A DNA stretch of 64,000 nucleotides, from NCBI GenBank assembly GCA_019419865.1, contig JAHZIG010000013.1, positions 1 to 64,000 of the forward strand, given 5' to 3'. Numbering within the stretch: the first letter of the stretch is position 1; each line of letters opens with the position of its first letter. The position numbers and the translations under genes were made by a program. Shown here piece after piece: positions 57,645-64,000 of this stretch. A model generated the notes under the pieces. The model ran no database searches and was not told the DNA's origin. It saw only the letters and a list, made by a program, of their open reading frames with translations. This DNA comes from Clostridiales bacterium (GTDB taxonomy: Bacteria > Bacillota > Clostridia > Monoglobales > Monoglobaceae).

Positions 57645-58800
57645 ATATGTAGTCGCTCATTACGGGCTGAAGTCCCTTATCCACGATCGCCTCGTACACC
57701 TCGTCTACGCTTCTGCCGTCGGAGATCTCAAACTGCTCGTCGCCCTTCTCCTCGCCTATATGTCCGCCGATACCTACGTTGACGCCCGCGCTTATCTTTG
57801 TCGCGGCAATGTCGATTATGTTGTCTCTAAATCGCTGTCCTTCTCTGGTCGAGATGGTTATGCTGGCGAACGGCATAAACAATCTGTACGCGCATATTAC
57901 CTGAAGCAACTGGGTCTCGTGCACGTCTTTCGGGTTGATCTTATCGTTGTTTATGATAGGCCTAAGGCGCGGACATGAAAACGCTATCTCCGCATGAGGA
58001 TATTTCTTTTGAATAAGGTAAGCGTGCATCCCGGTAGCAAACGCGTCCTTTCTGAAATTGTCGAGTCCGAGCAGCGCCGCGAAACCCACGCCGCGCATAC
58101 CGCCCATAAGAGCGCGTTCCTGGGCGTTTATCCTGTACGGAAAGACTCGTTTATGTCCGGCAAGATGGAGTTTTCCGTATTTCTCCAAATTGTACGTCTC
58201 CTGGAATACGGTCACGTAATCCGCTCCGCATTTATGCAGATAGTTGTAAGCGTCGCTGTTCATCGGATAGACCTCTAAGCCTATCGTTTTGAAATATTTC
58301 TTCGCTATCCGGCACGCCTCGCCTATGTATTCAACGTCGGACATCTTTTTGGATTCGCCGGTCAGTATCAAGATCTCCTGAAGCCCGGTTTTGGATATCT
58401 CCCGCATCTCCTGCTCGATCTCCTCATATGTGAGCTTAGCTCTTTTAATTTTATTATGGCAGTTGAAACCGCAGTAGATACAGTAGTTTTCGCAGTAATT
58501 TGCGATATATATCGGAGTAAACATATATATCGAGTTACCAAAATGCTTTTTTGTCTCAAAACGAGCCTTTTGCGCGATCTCCTCGATAAACGGCGCCGCC
58601 GCCGGAGAGAGCAGAGCTCCGAAATCGTCCGGAGTAAGTTCGTCTTTGCTGAGCGCCCGTCTGACGTCCTCGGCGGAATATGCGTCCTCGCTGTATTCGT
58701 TCATCATTTTTATAACTTTATCGGGGATATCGCTGTCGATTATCTCCATATCCGGCATATACGTCATACAGTCGGTAGTCGGTATAAACTGATTTTCCAT
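57637..58800 (-). CDS. thiH: 2-iminoacetate synthase ThiH (radical SAM)
   Basis: 387 residues. Radical SAM motif CENYCIYC in IANYCENYCIYCGFNCHNKI at about 108, then GLQEILILTGESKKMSDVEY and YVTVFQETYNLEKYGKLHLA. The C-terminal BATS-type part has ITISTREGQRFRDNIIDIAA and SAGVNVGIGGHIGEEKGDEQ. ThiH cleaves tyrosine to give dehydroglycine for the thiazole ring. It is the anaerobic alternative to ThiO and fits an anaerobic host. Confidence 0.95.
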   Translation of the reverse strand: MENQFIPTTDCMTYMPDMEIIDSDIPDKVIKMMNEYSEDAYSAEDVRRALSKDELTPDDFGALLSPAAAPFIEEIAQKARFETKKHFGNSIYMFTPIYIANYCENYCIYCGFNCHNKIKRAKLTYEEIEQEMREISKTGLQEILILTGESKKMSDVEYIGEACRIAKKYFKTIGLEVYPMNSDAYNYLHKCGADYVTVFQETYNLEKYGKLHLAGHKRVFPYRINAQERALMGGMRGVGFAALLGLDNFRKDAFATGMHAYLIQKKYPHAEIAFSCPRLRPIINNDKINPKDVHETQLLQVICAYRLFMPFASITISTREGQRFRDNIIDIAATKISAGVNVGIGGHIGEEKGDEQFEISDGRSVDEVYEAIVDKGLQPVMSDYIYV

Positions 58801-58850
58801 TTAGTTCAATCCTTTCAAGTATTGTTTAAGTCGAGTTTACCTTTATAGTC

Positions 58851-59633
58851 TCAGTCTCTTAAAAATCCCGTGAGCGGAGAAGACGCCGAGGCTCCAGAGT
58901 CTATGACGCGTCCGAGTCCGCTCAGATAAGCTGTGCGACCCGCTTCGATAGCCTTTTTAAAAGCCGACGCCATAGCCGGAACGTCACCCGCGGTAGCTAT
59001 CGCGGTATTCGCCATGACCGCAGCCGCGCCCATTTCCATAGCCTCGCACGCCTGAGACGGCTTCCCGATTCCCGCGTCCACTATGATCGGGAGATCTATT
59101 TCCTCGATCAAAATCCTTATAAATTCCTTTGTGCAGAGTCCTTTATTCGATCCTATCGGCGAGCCGAGAGGCATTACCGCCGCCGCGCCCGCATCTGCAA
59201 GATCCCTTGCGGCGTTTAGATCCGGATACATATACGGCATTACCACAAATCCTTCTTTCGCAAGTATCTCCGTAGCTTTTATCGTTTCATAATTATCCGG
59301 CAATAGGTATTTTGAATCGTGTATTACCTCTATCTTTATAAAGTCGCCGCAGCCGAGTTCTCTTGCGAGCCGCGCGATCCTGACCGCTTCGTCCGCGTTC
59401 CTCGCGCCCGACGTATTAGGAAGCAGGGTTACGCCCTCCGGAATATAGTCGAGTATATTTGCCACGTCTCCGGTGGCCGCGCGTCTCAGCGCGAGCGTGA
59501 TTATTTCGGCGCCTGCGTTTTCCACCGCGGCCTTGATCAGATCCAGCGAATATTTACCCGATCCTAAGATGAATCTTGAATCAAACGAATGTCCGCCTAT
59601 TATAAGTTTATCCTGTTTTTTATTATTTTCCAT
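58851..59633 (-). CDS. thiG: Thiazole synthase ThiG
   Basis: 260 residues, full length. [40 protein letters not shown] (with the catalytic Lys region), [33 protein letters not shown] and [20 protein letters not shown] are the expected blocks of the barrel. ThiG builds the thiazole phosphate from DXP, ThiS-thiocarboxylate and dehydroglycine. It stands three bases after thiF. Confidence 0.96.
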   Translation of the reverse strand: MENNKKQDKLIIGGHSFDSRFILGSGKYSLDLIKAAVENAGAEIITLALRRAATGDVANILDYIPEGVTLLPNTSGARNADEAVRIARLARELGCGDFIKIEVIHDSKYLLPDNYETIKATEILAKEGFVVMPYMYPDLNAARDLADAGAAAVMPLGSPIGSNKGLCTKEFIRILIEEIDLPIIVDAGIGKPSQACEAMEMGAAAVMANTAIATAGDVPAMASAFKKAIEAGRTAYLSGLGRVIDSGASASSPLTGFLRD

Positions 59634-59635
59634 TA

Positions 59636-60268
59636 TTATACCTCGTTTCTATCCAATATAAGTCTAAGCGCCATATTCGCCTGGTGATTGGCGCAAACGG
59701 CGACTCTCGGCGCCGCCAAAAAATTTGTATCGCTCAGCTCCGAAGAGCGGTCCCCGCATATATAGAGTCTGTCAAAAACCTTCTTTGTCCTTATGCTGTT
59801 GGCTGTTGAATAGCCCGCCATTCCCGAACCGGCTATGACGATCGCGTTCGTTTTTTCAAGCAATGTATTGACCAGCGTCGCCTTTTCTTCGGCGTTATCG
59901 AAAGCCTCGCATACTATTTTAAATCCCGACAATATATTTACGGCGTTTTCGGCCGTCAACTTGATATTTTTATATTCTATATCGAGATAAGGGTTTATAC
60001 TTTCAATGATCCGTCTTATCGCGTCGGTCTTATAGAGACCGATATGTTCGAGCGAATATTGCTGACGATTGATATTGCTCAGATCTACCCTGTCGTAATC
60101 GATAAGCAGCATACGCCCGACGCCGCATCTGGCCAGCGAGACCGCGATATTCGAGCCAAGCCCGCCAAGTCCGCATACGGCTACGGACGCGTTCGTTATT
60201 TTCTCATATACGTCCGCGCCGTATCTTTGAAGCATGATATTTTCTATATCTTTTCTTTCTATTTCCAT
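59636..60268 (-). CDS. thiF: ThiS adenylyltransferase ThiF
   Basis: 210 residues, the short clostridial type. Nucleotide-binding [20 protein letters not shown], then [20 protein letters not shown] (the Asn-x-x-Arg-Gln motif). The zinc CxxC of larger E1 proteins is absent, as is common in this short group. It adenylates the C-terminus of ThiS. The GGTGGAGGCGG-like end of thiS acts as its ribosome site (GGAGGCGGATAA before the ATG). Confidence 0.93.
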   Translation of the reverse strand: MEIERKDIENIMLQRYGADVYEKITNASVAVCGLGGLGSNIAVSLARCGVGRMLLIDYDRVDLSNINRQQYSLEHIGLYKTDAIRRIIESINPYLDIEYKNIKLTAENAVNILSGFKIVCEAFDNAEEKATLVNTLLEKTNAIVIAGSGMAGYSTANSIRTKKVFDRLYICGDRSSELSDTNFLAAPRVAVCANHQANMALRLILDRNEV

Positions 60269-60466
60269 TTATCCGCCTCCCACAAAGCCGACTATCTCGA
60301 CACGATCGCCGTCTTTTAAACTCGTGCTTTCGTACTCGGACCTCGGAACTATATTTTCATTAAGCTCGACCGCGACCCTGTTTTTGTTATACCCTAAACT
60401 CTCCAACGCCTCGATCAAACTCTTGCCGCCGAGCTCGGACCTGTCTTCTCCGTTTATATAAACCAT
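60269..60466 (-). CDS. thiS: Sulfur carrier protein ThiS
   Basis: 65 residues from the ATG ([20 protein letters not shown]) behind AAAGGGGAGAGACG; a longer frame is not needed. The ubiquitin-like fold ([20 protein letters not shown]) ends in VGFVGGG, with the Gly-Gly tail that carries the thiocarboxylate sulfur; one extra Gly is present. It is the first gene of the operon and follows a terminator-like leader. Confidence 0.93.
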   Translation of the reverse strand: MVYINGEDRSELGGKSLIEALESLGYNKNRVAVELNENIVPRSEYESTSLKDGDRVEIVGFVGGG

Positions 60467-60500
60467 CGTCTCTCCCCTTTCTGTCTTCCTGATTTTATGC

Positions 60501-60589
60501 AAAAAAATAACGCAAATAGACTACACCCTTTTGGTGGTGCACCCCATTTACGTTATTACTACTATACCAAATTTATTTTAGTTTGTCAA
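60501..60589 (-). promoter_or_regulatory. thi operon promoter and hairpin-terminator leader
   Basis: Minus strand TTGACA (60584-60589), 17 bases, TATAGT (60561-60566). The transcript starts near 60554 and goes straight into a hairpin: outer AACGTAAAT/ATTTGCGTT (60546-60554, 60509-60517), inner TGCACC/GGGTGTA, then ATTTTTTT. The ribosome site lies about 30 bases after it. This is an intrinsic terminator at the very start of the message, so the operon must be controlled by read-through or by ligand binding to the hairpin. The conserved CTGAGA and ACCTGA elements of the TPP riboswitch are absent. Confidence 0.65.
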
Positions 60590-61008
60590 CAGTTATTGCC
60601 GCCGCATAATTTTTCGAGTTCCGCGTAAATATCCGGAAACGTTTTTTTCAAATTCAAAGGATGAAATTCGGGCGTCGTAAAGCCGTGGGTTGTGTATCCC
60701 GAAGCTAAAAGCCGCTCGTCCTCGCATCTAATCACATTGTACTCGAAAACGCATTTCGCCACGCCGAGCTTTTTCAGCCCGACCTCTATCCAAATATCGT
60801 CCTGATACTTCGCGCCTTCGATAAATTTACAATAACAGTCGACCAGCGGGAGCAGAACCCCTCTTTCTTCTATCTCTCTGTAGCTCATGCCTGTGGTTTT
60901 AAAGAACTCCGTCCTTCCCACCTCGAACCAAGGGAAATACCTCGAGTGATGAACGACTCCCATTTGATCCGTTTCGCTGTACCTTACAGTTAATTTAGTT
61001 CTAAACAT
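60586..61008 (-). CDS. Hotdog-fold acyl-CoA thioesterase (YbgC/FadM type)
   Basis: 140 residues from the second ATG (MFRTKLTVRYSETDQMGVVH) behind AAGAAGG. The active-site Asp is in SETDQMGVVHHSRYFPWFEV; later VDCYCKFIEGAKYQDDIWIE and EYNVIRCEDERLLASGYTTH follow. It hydrolyses acyl-CoA thioesters; the acyl group cannot be told. Its stop overlaps the -35 box of the thi promoter. Confidence 0.9.
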   Translation of the reverse strand: MFRTKLTVRYSETDQMGVVHHSRYFPWFEVGRTEFFKTTGMSYREIEERGVLLPLVDCYCKFIEGAKYQDDIWIEVGLKKLGVAKCVFEYNVIRCEDERLLASGYTTHGFTTPEFHPLNLKKTFPDIYAELEKLCGGNNC

Positions 61009-61044
61009 CCTCATGCCTTCTTAGATTGATTATCATATTTAAAT

Positions 61045-62802
61045 TTATACTATCTTAGCGATACCCGCGTAAACCTGTCCTCTGTTGCCGTCTATTGTGA
61101 TTATAGACTGATTCATTAAAACATTTGTCGCGTCTTTAGCGCCGCACAGAACGGGTATACCGAGCGTCATACCGACTATAGCGGCGTGAGATGTGAGGCC
61201 GGGAGCTTCGGTTATGATCGCTGAAGCTCTCTTCAACAAGCTGATAAGTTCGTTCGACGTTTCGGGTATTACAAGAATATCTCCGTCCTCAAAGTTTCTG
61301 ACCGCCTCGGCTTTATTCTTAGCCACGCAGACCTTACCGCTTATGATCTTCGAGCCGATGCTGCTGCCCTGGAGCAGTACGTCGCCGACCAATTGAACTT
61401 TAAGCAGGTTTGTCGTTCCGCTCACGCCGAGCGGAGCGCCGCCGGTCAATACGACCACGTCGCCCATATTAACGATGTCGGTCTTATTTACGGCCAAATC
61501 TACCGCTTGTTCAAAAAGTTCGTCGCTGGTCTTCTTAGGCTCGGACATCAGCGGCAATACGCCCCATGATAGATTGAGCTGTCTCCAGGTCTTCTCGTTC
61601 ATGACGCAGGCTATTATAGGACATACCGGTCTAAAACCTGAGATCTGTCTCGGAGTGTAACCGGATCTGCTGACCGTAACTATAGCCGCGGCCTCGATAT
61701 CGTGCGCAGTCGCGCAGGACGAATGGCTAATCGCGTTCGACACGCTTCTGTTCGCGCTCAAATGCGTGTTTTCAAAGCGTTTTACATAATCTATATTCTC
61801 CTCGGTCTTGACGCAGATCCTCGCCATGGTCTCAAGAGCGAGCACTGGGTAATCGCCGACCGCTGTCTCGCCGGATAGCATGACCGCCGAAGTGCCGTCG
61901 TAGACCGCGTTTGCTACGTCTGAGATCTCAGCTCTTGTAGGACGAGGATTATGAGTGATAGACTCGAGCATCTGAGTCGCCGTGATGACCTTTTTACCCT
62001 CGGTATAGCAGCGTTTGATTATGCTCTTTTGAATAGCCGGCAGTTCGTCGAAAGATATCTCAACGCCCATATCGCCGCGGGCCACCATTATGCCGTCGCT
62101 CACCTTAAGGATCGATTCGATGTTGTCTACGCCCTGACGATTCTCTATCTTTGCTATAATCTGAATATCTTCGCCGCCGTTGTTTTCCAATATGCGTTTG
62201 ATATCCAAAACGTCGTACGCGGTTCTGACAAATGAAGCCGCTATAAAATCGAAATCATTTTCTATACCGAAAATTATATCGTCAATATCCCTCTGGCTGA
62301 CATAATCCATACTGAGTTCTACGTCGGGGACGTTGATGCTCTTATGGTTGCTTACGGGACCGCTGTTTAATACCTGGCAGATCACGTCCTTGCCGTCTAT
62401 ATTAACGACCTTCATCTCTATAAGACCGTCGTCGATCAGTATACGGTTACCGACGTTTACGTCTTTAGCGAGATTCGCGTACGTGATAGAGGTTACTTCC
62501 TGATTGCCGACGATATCGTCGGGCGTGAGTCTGAATGTTTGTCCTTGCTCGAGAAAGATCTTTCCGTCTTCAAAATTTCCGGTTCTCACTTCCGGTCCTT
62601 TTGTGTCCAGCAAAAGCGCGATCGGAAGATTAAGCTCTTCTCTCATTTTTTTCACGGCGTCGATCCTCACCTGATGATCTTCGTGGGTACCGTGCGAAAA
62701 ATTTATTCTCGCCACGTTCATTCCGCTGAGCATCAGCTGTTTCAAAACTTTCGGATCGTCCGTCGCGGGTCCCATAGTACAAATAATTTTCGTTTTTCTC
62801 AT
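61045..62802 (-). CDS. pyk: Pyruvate kinase with C-terminal PEP-utiliser-like domain
   Basis: 585 residues from the ATG (MRKTKIICTMGPATDDPKVL) behind GAGGAGAATTAAT. The barrel blocks are INFSHGTHEDHQVRIDAVKK, LLDTKGPEVRTGNFEDGKIF, IIAKIENRQGVDNIESILKV (catalytic Lys), VARGDMGVEISFDELPAIQK and TRAEISDVANAVYDGTSAVM. The last ~110 residues (LVIPETSNELISLLKRASAI, ITEAPGLTSHAAIVGMTLGI) form the extra domain similar to the PEP-utilising mobile domain found in Bacillus-type enzymes. It makes pyruvate and ATP in glycolysis. It follows mtrB by one base. Confidence 0.97.
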   Translation of the reverse strand: MRKTKIICTMGPATDDPKVLKQLMLSGMNVARINFSHGTHEDHQVRIDAVKKMREELNLPIALLLDTKGPEVRTGNFEDGKIFLEQGQTFRLTPDDIVGNQEVTSITYANLAKDVNVGNRILIDDGLIEMKVVNIDGKDVICQVLNSGPVSNHKSINVPDVELSMDYVSQRDIDDIIFGIENDFDFIAASFVRTAYDVLDIKRILENNGGEDIQIIAKIENRQGVDNIESILKVSDGIMVARGDMGVEISFDELPAIQKSIIKRCYTEGKKVITATQMLESITHNPRPTRAEISDVANAVYDGTSAVMLSGETAVGDYPVLALETMARICVKTEENIDYVKRFENTHLSANRSVSNAISHSSCATAHDIEAAAIVTVSRSGYTPRQISGFRPVCPIIACVMNEKTWRQLNLSWGVLPLMSEPKKTSDELFEQAVDLAVNKTDIVNMGDVVVLTGGAPLGVSGTTNLLKVQLVGDVLLQGSSIGSKIISGKVCVAKNKAEAVRNFEDGDILVIPETSNELISLLKRASAIITEAPGLTSHAAIVGMTLGIPVLCGAKDATNVLMNQSIITIDGNRGQVYAGIAKIV

Positions 62803-62803
62803 A

Positions 62804-63034
62804 TTAATTCTCCTCGCCAATATTGATAATTCCCGTTTTTGTGTAAAGGGTAGCTTTTCCTCTGATTTTTATAGCGGACGTGTACTCGGTAAACTGAGCG
62901 AGATACGCCTCGCCCTTGCCGAGCTTTTCAGTATGATGAAACTTTGTATCGCGGCCTCTTGTGAGACCGATAATAGTCACGCCGTCCTCCTTAGCGACTA
63001 TTGTAACATAATCGCCGCCGCTTACGTTATCCAT
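62804..63034 (-). CDS. mtrB: Trp RNA-binding attenuation protein (TRAP)
   Basis: 76 residues that align without gaps to Bacillus TRAP: VTIIGLTRGRDTKFHHTEKL, GKGEAYLAQFTEYTSAIKIR. The residues that contact RNA (Lys37, Lys56, Arg58 in Bacillus numbering) and the tryptophan-pocket Thr25 and Thr30 are all at the same positions. TRAP forms an 11-subunit ring that binds (G/U)AG repeats when loaded with tryptophan and blocks trp genes. No trp genes or anti-TRAP are in the window; the partner is pyruvate kinase, which suggests that co-transcription is a matter of place or control by growth rate. Confidence 0.93.
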   Translation of the reverse strand: MDNVSGGDYVTIVAKEDGVTIIGLTRGRDTKFHHTEKLGKGEAYLAQFTEYTSAIKIRGKATLYTKTGIINIGEEN

Positions 63035-63127
63035 AATAGTATCCTTTCCTACGCTGTATTTAAGCCCGAAACCTATTTATAAGAATAAATTCGAGCGTTT
63101 ACCAAAATTTGAAATTAAATCACAATA

Positions 63128-63156
63128 ATTATATAATAATAGCGCCTAAATTGCAA
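63128..63156 (-). promoter_or_regulatory. Promoter of mtrB-pyk
   Basis: Minus strand TTGCAA, 17 bases, TATAAT. The predicted leader is about 90 bases long. The region from 63157 to 63337 is AT-rich with no gene seen. Confidence 0.65.
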
Positions 63157-63337
63157 GTTTTAATGTTAATATTTTGTAAGGATTTGTTTAAGAATATGCA
63201 AATTAATTTTATTAAAAATACGCATAAACTTCCCCCGGCGGTTTAAAAATCCGACCTGCACGCTTTTTAGCCGCGTTGACATTATCGGAATCTAATTCGA
63301 AAAATTGCTCTGTTATCTAAAAAAATATATCTGCGCC

Positions 63338-63865
63338 CTAATCGCCTACGCGCTTAAAATAATACCAATTATCTATCGATAATTCTTTTAACTCAGTATC
63401 GCCGTTATAGGTTATTTCCGGATTATCATATTTACAATATAATAATCCGCAACTCGAATCAAGCGACGACCATCTCGTAAACCTAACATAATTGTTTTCT
63501 TTGAATATATGTTCGATTTTTTCATTTTTAAAATCGTCTAAAATATCCAAAATTTCAGCGTTATCTATCTCGTTTGCTTTACCGTTAACATAGCCGTCTT
63601 CCTGTTCGTAATAATATGTCAATCTGTGCGGATCGGATGAATCCCATCTTATATAATCGCACTCGAAACCGCCTATGTATTCGCCTACATATGATAGCTC
63701 ACTGTAGTTCTCTGTTAAAATATTTTCAATTTGCCGAACGCTTGGCATAAATATAGAATCGCTTCCCAATAAAGGCGATATTTTGCATATAAGTATACCT
63801 ATTATGACGACTGCAACAGTAACTGTAATAATAATTATAATTCCGGCCAGCTTTACATACCTCAT
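63338..63865 (-). CDS. Membrane-anchored protein of unknown function, 175 residues
   Basis: An N-terminal membrane segment (LAGIIIIITVTVAVVIIGIL) is followed by a soluble part rich in Tyr, Asp and Glu (ENILTENYSELSYVGEYIGG, FECDYIRWDSSDPHRLTYYY). Such proteins with a short anchor and an outer alpha/beta domain are frequent in gut Clostridia. I recognise no family. It may be co-transcribed with the partial gene to its right, 41 bases away. Confidence 0.7.
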   Translation of the reverse strand: MRYVKLAGIIIIITVTVAVVIIGILICKISPLLGSDSIFMPSVRQIENILTENYSELSYVGEYIGGFECDYIRWDSSDPHRLTYYYEQEDGYVNGKANEIDNAEILDILDDFKNEKIEHIFKENNYVRFTRWSSLDSSCGLLYCKYDNPEITYNGDTELKELSIDNWYYFKRVGD

Positions 63866-63906
63866 GCTTTATCAAACCTTTCTGCATATATAAAATTTAT
63901 ATCGTC

Positions 63907-64000
63907 TCATTTATTGGATACTATTTCTCCATCTGAAATTCTGAAAACAATCTCATGTCTTCCCATGCCGACGTACTTTTGTCCGTTACTGTGTCCATAA
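63907..64000 (-). CDS. Partial ORF at the right edge (C-terminus only)
   Basis: The minus-strand frame YGHSNGQKYVGMGRHEIVFR, ISDGEIVSNK ends at a TGA at 63907-63909 and continues out of the window. The sequence looks like a real protein end rather than chance. No family can be named from 31 residues. Confidence 0.5.
   Translation of the reverse strand, partial: YGHSNGQKYVGMGRHEIVFRISDGEIVSNK

Noticed and set aside
60501..60589. TPP riboswitch upstream of the thi operon
   Set aside because: Expected from the operon's function and a GGGGTGC string is present, but the conserved CTGAGA and ACCTGA elements and the second arm are missing and the leader is too short.

Overview
The window looks like the chromosome of an uncultured, probably gut-dwelling, member of the Clostridia (Bacillota). 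Signs of this are strong AGGAGG-type ribosome sites, TTGACA-17-TATAAT promoters, a thiSFGHE operon with the anaerobic ThiH, a TRAP (mtrB) gene and a very large secreted plant-polysaccharide enzyme. The genus cannot be told from the sequence.

Positions 1 to about 37,470 are most of a siphovirus-type prophage. Its right end abuts the 3' end of a tRNA-Pro(CGG) gene (37474-37550, minus). Its left end lies outside the window. Late genes run leftward: small and large terminase, portal, MuF head protein with a toxin-like tail and a possible immunity gene, scaffold, capsid, connectors, major tail protein, tail chaperones joined by a -1 frameshift, tape measure, Dit, Tal and tail fibre. Between Tal and the fibre sit a secreted copper-amine-oxidase-N protein, a Tad2/DUF2829 candidate anti-Thoeris gene and a HicAB toxin-antitoxin pair. 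Early leftward genes (about 21.1-31.8 kb) encode a sigma-like late regulator, RusA, a primase/helicase, a DEAD helicase, a DUF669 protein, a RecA-like ATPase, a Gp157-like protein and many small proteins. A 350-base gap at 23.2-23.5 kb holds a strong hairpin and GAGGGAAA repeats (possible origin). Three short rightward promoter-terminator units with no ORF run against this operon.

The switch region (31.6-33.9 kb) has a Cro-like gene, a CI-like gene and two near-identical leftward promoters with the palindrome CAAATATTTG in the spacer. The early leader carries two long inverted repeats. A rightward lysogeny module follows: the repressor, three zinc-ribbon membrane proteins and a tyrosine integrase.

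The host part (37.5-64 kb) begins with citrate synthase, a Spx/ArsC-like protein and a glyoxalase-fold protein, ended by a strong terminator. Then come only two BREX-type genes, brxC and pglX, with no brxA, brxB, pglZ or brxL beside them. Next are a rhodanese-CcdA-TlpA redox operon, a 1979-residue secreted protein with two GH43 domains and a divergent AraC regulator, the thiSFGHE operon behind a compact hairpin-terminator leader, a hotdog thioesterase, mtrB-pyk, and two uncharacterised genes at the right edge.

The best candidates for something undescribed are the stand-alone BrxC-PglX pair, the structured early leader and the rightward RNA units of the prophage, the thiS leader, and the MuF-toxin and Tad2-like cargo.
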